Program-made: the position numbers and the translations under genes | Assembly: GCF_014650075.1 (NCBI RefSeq) | Contig: NZ_BMUG01000005.1 | Coordinates: 62,001 to 126,000 of the forward strand | Source of the DNA: Streptomyces microflavus | GTDB taxonomy: Bacteria > Actinomycetota > Actinomycetes > Streptomycetales > Streptomycetaceae | DNA length: 64,000 bases | Direction of reading: 5' to 3' | Notes under the pieces: generated by a model | What the model was told of the DNA's origin: nothing | What the model saw: only the letters and a program-made list of their open reading frames with translations | The model's database searches: none | In this document: in pieces, positions 61,223-64,000 of the stretch | How the letters are laid out: every line of letters starts with the position of its first letter | Numbering within the stretch: position 1 is the stretch's first letter

Positions 61223-63247
61223 GTGACCGTATCCATGCATGAACCGGCCCAGCCGTCCACCAGTGATCAGCTCACCCGAGTCCTCTACGGCGACAACTTC
61301 CTCCAGGAGCACGGATTCTGGCGGCGGCTGCTCACAACAGAACCGTTTCGGCGCTCCGGTGGCGGTACGCCCGACGAGCGGCTCGCCCTCTCCTACCACC
61401 GCCTGCGCATCCTCAACGACACGCTCGACAGCGGCGCGAGGCTGGCCGCGGACCCCCGCGCGCTGGCCGCCCTGCACGAATGGCTCGGCCCCGTCGACCC
61501 GGCACTGACCACCGTCGCGGGCATCCACTACAACCTCTTCCTCGGCTCCCTCCTCGACCACGACCCCGGTACACCGCGCGACCTCTCGGACTTCCTGGAG
61601 CTGCGGTCCATCGGCACCTTCCTCTGTACGGAGGTGGCGCACGGCAACGACGCGGCGGCCGTCGAGACGACCGCGACGTACGACCGCGAACGCGACGGCT
61701 TCGTCCTGCACACCCCGCACGCCGGGGCCCAGAAGTTCATGCCCAACACCAGCCCCGCCGGGGGCCCCAAGACCGGCGTGGTGGCCGCCCGGCTCCTCGC
61801 CGACGGAACCGACCACGGGGTCTTCCTCTTCCTCGCCCCGCTCACCGACGACCTCGACGCCCTGCCCGGCGTACGGGTACGGCGGCTGCCCGCCCGCATG
61901 GGCTCCCCGGTCGACCACTGCCTCACCTCCTTCGACCGGTACTTCGTCCCGCGCGAGGCCCTGCTCGCCGGGGAGCAGGGGCGGATCGGCGAGGACGGGC
62001 GGTTCACCAGCGAACTGGCCAACCGCAGAAGGCGGTTCCTCCTCTCCATCGGGCGCGTCACCCCCGGCAAGCTCTCCATGAGCGCCTGCGCGGTCGGCTC
62101 CGCCCGGGTCACCCTCGCCATCGCCGTGCGGTACGCCGGACACCGGCTGGTCTCCGGATCGCGGGGCGCGCAGCGGGTGCCGGTCTACGCCCACCGCACC
62201 CACCACGGCCCGCTGGCCGGGGCGATGGCCACCGTCTTCGCGATGAGCCTCCTCCACCGCAGGGCCCTGGACCGCTGGGAGTCCGCCCCCGCACCCGACC
62301 GGGACGAGGCCGAGCGGCTGGTCGCCGTAGCCAAGGGGTGGATCACCTGGCGGGCGCGGGAGGTCATCGTCGAGTGCCGGGAGCGGTGCGGGGCGCAGGG
62401 GCTGCTGGAGAACAACGGCATGACCGAGCTGTTCACCGGCATCGAGGGCGCGATCACCGCCGAGGGCGACAACCTCGCCGTCCACGCCAAGGCCGCCGCC
62501 GAGATGCTGTTCAGCGTCACGGTCCGGGACGAGGACGAGGAGGAGGGGCCCGGCGAGCTGGACGACCCGCGCTTCCTCGGCCGACTGCTCGCGGCGGTGG
62601 AGGACATCTGGTTCGACCGCGCCCGGGATCGGATCAGCGCCGCCCCGGCCGGTGACCCGCTCGGCCGGTGGAACGCCGCATCGGGTCCTGCGCTGCGCGG
62701 GGTGGAGGCGTACGGCTACCGGCAGGCGAGCGAGGCGTACGCGCAGGCCGCGACCGCCCTGCCCGGGGGGCCGGCCCGTGAGCGGCTGACCGAACTGCAC
62801 CGGCTCTTCGCCCTCCAGTGGGTCGCCCGCAACAGCGGTGACCTGCTGGCCGCCGGACGGCTGACCGCCGAACAGGTGTCCTCGCTGCCCGACGCGGTGG
62901 AGCGGCTCATCGCGACCGTCGCCCGGCACGCCCCCGCGCTGGTGAAGTCGTTCGCGCTGCCGGAACGCCTGATGTCGGACTGGCCGATCGCCGGACCCGG
63001 TTACGCGGACGCCTACGACGATCCGGAGGGGTCCTGGCACCGGCACCGCAGGGCCGGGGTCGGGGGCCGCACGGTGGACTTCCGGCGGCCCGTCTGTGGC
63101 AGCAAACGGCGTCCGCTGCGCGAGAAGGTGGCGGCGCTCGGTACCCGCGGAGTGCTGCTGGCGTACTGGGGAACCACGTCCGTGCTCTCCCGGTGGTTCG
63201 AGAAGTCGCAGGTGAGCGTAGACGAATCGGTTCGCCCCAGGGCGTAA
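61223..63247 (+). CDS. Acyl-CoA oxidase-like flavoprotein, copy 2 (HxcO-like)
   Basis: This 674-residue flavoprotein of the acyl-CoA oxidase type carries FLCTEVAHGNDAAAVETTATYDR and AEGDNLAVHAKAAAEMLF, as in copy 1 at 29564. In the CDA cluster HxcO oxidises hexanoyl-ACP to the 2,3-enoyl thioester. The gene order here (KAS III, KAS II, oxidase, ACP) supports that role. Residues after ~590 (YDDPEGSWHRHRRAGV ... SVRPRA) form an extension lacking in copy 1. GTG 61223 or ATG 61235 is the probable start, with TACTCT at 61214 as a -10 candidate. Confidence 0.88.
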   Translation: MTVSMHEPAQPSTSDQLTRVLYGDNFLQEHGFWRRLLTTEPFRRSGGGTPDERLALSYHRLRILNDTLDSGARLAADPRALAALHEWLGPVDPALTTVAGIHYNLFLGSLLDHDPGTPRDLSDFLELRSIGTFLCTEVAHGNDAAAVETTATYDRERDGFVLHTPHAGAQKFMPNTSPAGGPKTGVVAARLLADGTDHGVFLFLAPLTDDLDALPGVRVRRLPARMGSPVDHCLTSFDRYFVPREALLAGEQGRIGEDGRFTSELANRRRRFLLSIGRVTPGKLSMSACAVGSARVTLAIAVRYAGHRLVSGSRGAQRVPVYAHRTHHGPLAGAMATVFAMSLLHRRALDRWESAPAPDRDEAERLVAVAKGWITWRAREVIVECRERCGAQGLLENNGMTELFTGIEGAITAEGDNLAVHAKAAAEMLFSVTVRDEDEEEGPGELDDPRFLGRLLAAVEDIWFDRARDRISAAPAGDPLGRWNAASGPALRGVEAYGYRQASEAYAQAATALPGGPARERLTELHRLFALQWVARNSGDLLAAGRLTAEQVSSLPDAVERLIATVARHAPALVKSFALPERLMSDWPIAGPGYADAYDDPEGSWHRHRRAGVGGRTVDFRRPVCGSKRRPLREKVAALGTRGVLLAYWGTTSVLSRWFEKSQVSVDESVRPRA

Positions 63248-63316
63248 CCGGAAGATCGTCATCCAGTTACATCGGGCGGTGGGGTTGCGTTCAACTACCC
63301 GCCGTTCGTGAAGCTG

Positions 63317-63371
63317 CCGACGAGCCGCCGATGCGCTGCCGACGAGCAGTCGATGAGCTGTCGATGAGAGG
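63317..63371 (+). repeat. Five tandem 11-bp repeats ending in the ACP ribosome-binding site
   Basis: The consecutive units are CCGACGAGCCG, CCGATGCGCTG, CCGACGAGCAG, TCGATGAGCTG and TCGATGAGAGG, each 11 bases without gaps. The fifth supplies the GAGAGGA Shine-Dalgarno of the ACP gene. The 11-base period is one helical turn and not a codon multiple, so the array is probably regulatory or a slippage product in the leader. Confidence 0.8.
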
Positions 63372-63378
63372 AAACACC

Positions 63379-63660
63379 GTGAAGACCCAGACCATCCACC
63401 CGAAGATCACCGAGGTGCTGACCGAGACGTTCAAGGTGCCCGCAGCCGAAATCCTGCCGGAGTCCACGATGGACAGCCTGGAGATGGACTCCCTGGCGGT
63501 CGCCGAGTTCGCCGTCATCATCAAGGAGACCCTGGGCGTCGCCGCCGACTCCGAGAAGCTCTACAAGGACGCCACGCTCGCCGACATCTCCGCGTTCATC
63601 GACGTGGCCGTCGGCGGCGAGGCGGCAGGCAGTGCGGTGCCGGTGAGCAACACCCGATGA
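63379..63660 (+). CDS. Acyl carrier protein of the acyl cassette
   Basis: This 93-residue ACP starts at GTG 63379, with AGAGGA six bases upstream (an in-frame ATG at 63364 lacks one). Ser38 in LEMDSLAVAEF is the phosphopantetheine site of a D-S-L motif. A short Ala/Gly tail follows helix 4. It is translationally coupled (ATGA) to the next KAS. It would carry the acyl chain between the KAS enzymes and the oxidase, like SCO3249 in the CDA cluster. Confidence 0.94.
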   Translation: MKTQTIHPKITEVLTETFKVPAAEILPESTMDSLEMDSLAVAEFAVIIKETLGVAADSEKLYKDATLADISAFIDVAVGGEAAGSAVPVSNTR

Positions 63661-64000
63661 ACCGACCCGCCATCGCCGTCACCGGCCTGGGGATGATCAC
63701 CCCGGCCGGCCACACCACCGACACCACCTGGGACGGGATCTGCCGCGGCGAGTCCTTCGCGCGCACCGTCCCCGAACTGCACGGCTGCGCCGTCGACTTC
63801 GCCTGTACGGTCACCGGCATCGACCTGGACGGGGCGGTCGGCGGCCGCACCGCCTTCCGCATGGGCCGGTACGTCAAGTTCGCCGTCCTCGCCGCCCGGG
63901 AGGCGGTGACCGATGCCGGGCTCGACCCCGCCCACTGGGACGGCGCCCGCGTCGCCGTCGTCGTCGGCACCAGCAGCGGGGGATCCGCCGGACTCACCGA
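63657..64000 (+). CDS. 3-oxoacyl-ACP synthase II-like enzyme, copy 2, 3' end outside window
   Basis: Only 114 residues are visible, starting at ATG 63657 in an ATGA overlap with the ACP. They read like the KAS N-terminal domain (AIAVTGLGMITPAG, VDFACTVTGIDLDGAVGGRTAFRMGRYVKFAVLAAREAV) and align closely with copy 1. The active-site Cys and both His lie beyond the window, so whether this is a ketosynthase or a Cys-lacking partner cannot be told. Confidence 0.9.
   Translation, partial: MNRPAIAVTGLGMITPAGHTTDTTWDGICRGESFARTVPELHGCAVDFACTVTGIDLDGAVGGRTAFRMGRYVKFAVLAAREAVTDAGLDPAHWDGARVAVVVGTSSGGSAGLT

Noticed and set aside
59921..63262. Minus-strand open frame of 1,113 codons across the KAS and oxidase genes
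   Set aside because: It is antisense to two genes with complete active-site motifs, so it is a codon-bias artefact.
59904..64000. Ketosynthase/chain-length-factor pair of an aromatic type II PKS
   Set aside because: The first enzyme has the full Cys-His-His set, the ACP and oxidase separate the two genes, and the active site of the second is outside the window. No cyclase or ketoreductase is present.

Overview
The window looks like chromosomal DNA of a Streptomyces-type actinomycete. The base composition is very G+C rich with G/C in almost every third codon position. GTG and TTG starts, GTGA/ATGA gene overlaps, secreted multi-domain glycosidases, a tetrahydroxynaphthalene synthase (RppA), a gamma-butyrolactone-receptor-like TetR regulator and rare TTA codons all fit. 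I see no rRNA, tRNA, insertion sequence, prophage or CRISPR array.

Layout. (1) 1-7.4 kb: the end of a polytopic membrane protein; a leftward operon of a dual-FHA ABC exporter, a protein with a repeated Thr-Arg-Val-Val tail and a Ser/Thr kinase; an anti-sigma-type ATPase; and a divergent HTH regulator/hydrolase pair around a perfect 40-bp palindrome. (2) 7.5-23.6 kb: a carbohydrate island probably serving L-arabinofuranose-containing glycans, with two secreted GH2 enzymes, a GH127 enzyme, a sugar ABC importer (binding protein, double ATPase, two permeases), a LacI regulator and an aldose 1-epimerase. One 13-bp motif recurs upstream of three of its transcription units. (3) 23.6-28.8 kb: an Otr(A)/TetM-type ribosomal protection GTPase with a leader ORF, and a secreted alpha-amylase. 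(4) 29-36 kb: a hotdog thioesterase, an acyl-CoA-oxidase-like flavoprotein, an XRE/MmyB-like regulator with an unknown partner, a butyrolactone-receptor-like TetR regulator, a four-EF-hand protein and an AraC regulator. (5) 36-40 kb: a siderophore importer operon behind an iron box. (6) 40-44 kb: a P450-RppA pair and a secreted subtilase. (7) 44-54 kb: a GH87-type glucanase with its LacI regulator, then a cupin, a YihY/BrkB protein, a dehydrogenase, a metzincin and a leaderless binding-protein-fold gene. (8) 54-58.6 kb: regulators with clear inverted-repeat operators (PadR, ArsR), an MFS transporter and a PfkB kinase. (9) 58.8-64 kb, running off the end: a fatty-acid cassette of KAS III, KAS II-like, acyl-CoA-oxidase-like flavoprotein, acyl carrier protein and a second KAS II-like enzyme. 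It resembles the hexanoyl-starter genes (fabH4-hxcO-fabF3-ACP) of the calcium-dependent antibiotic cluster.

How the parts fit. The carbohydrate genes form secreted-hydrolase plus importer plus LacI sets. The kinase, repeat protein and FHA transporter look like a phospho-threonine signalling unit. The right-end cassette would make a short acyl chain on a dedicated carrier protein and desaturate it for a product encoded outside the window. The butyrolactone-receptor-like gene and TTA codons suggest developmental control of part of the region.
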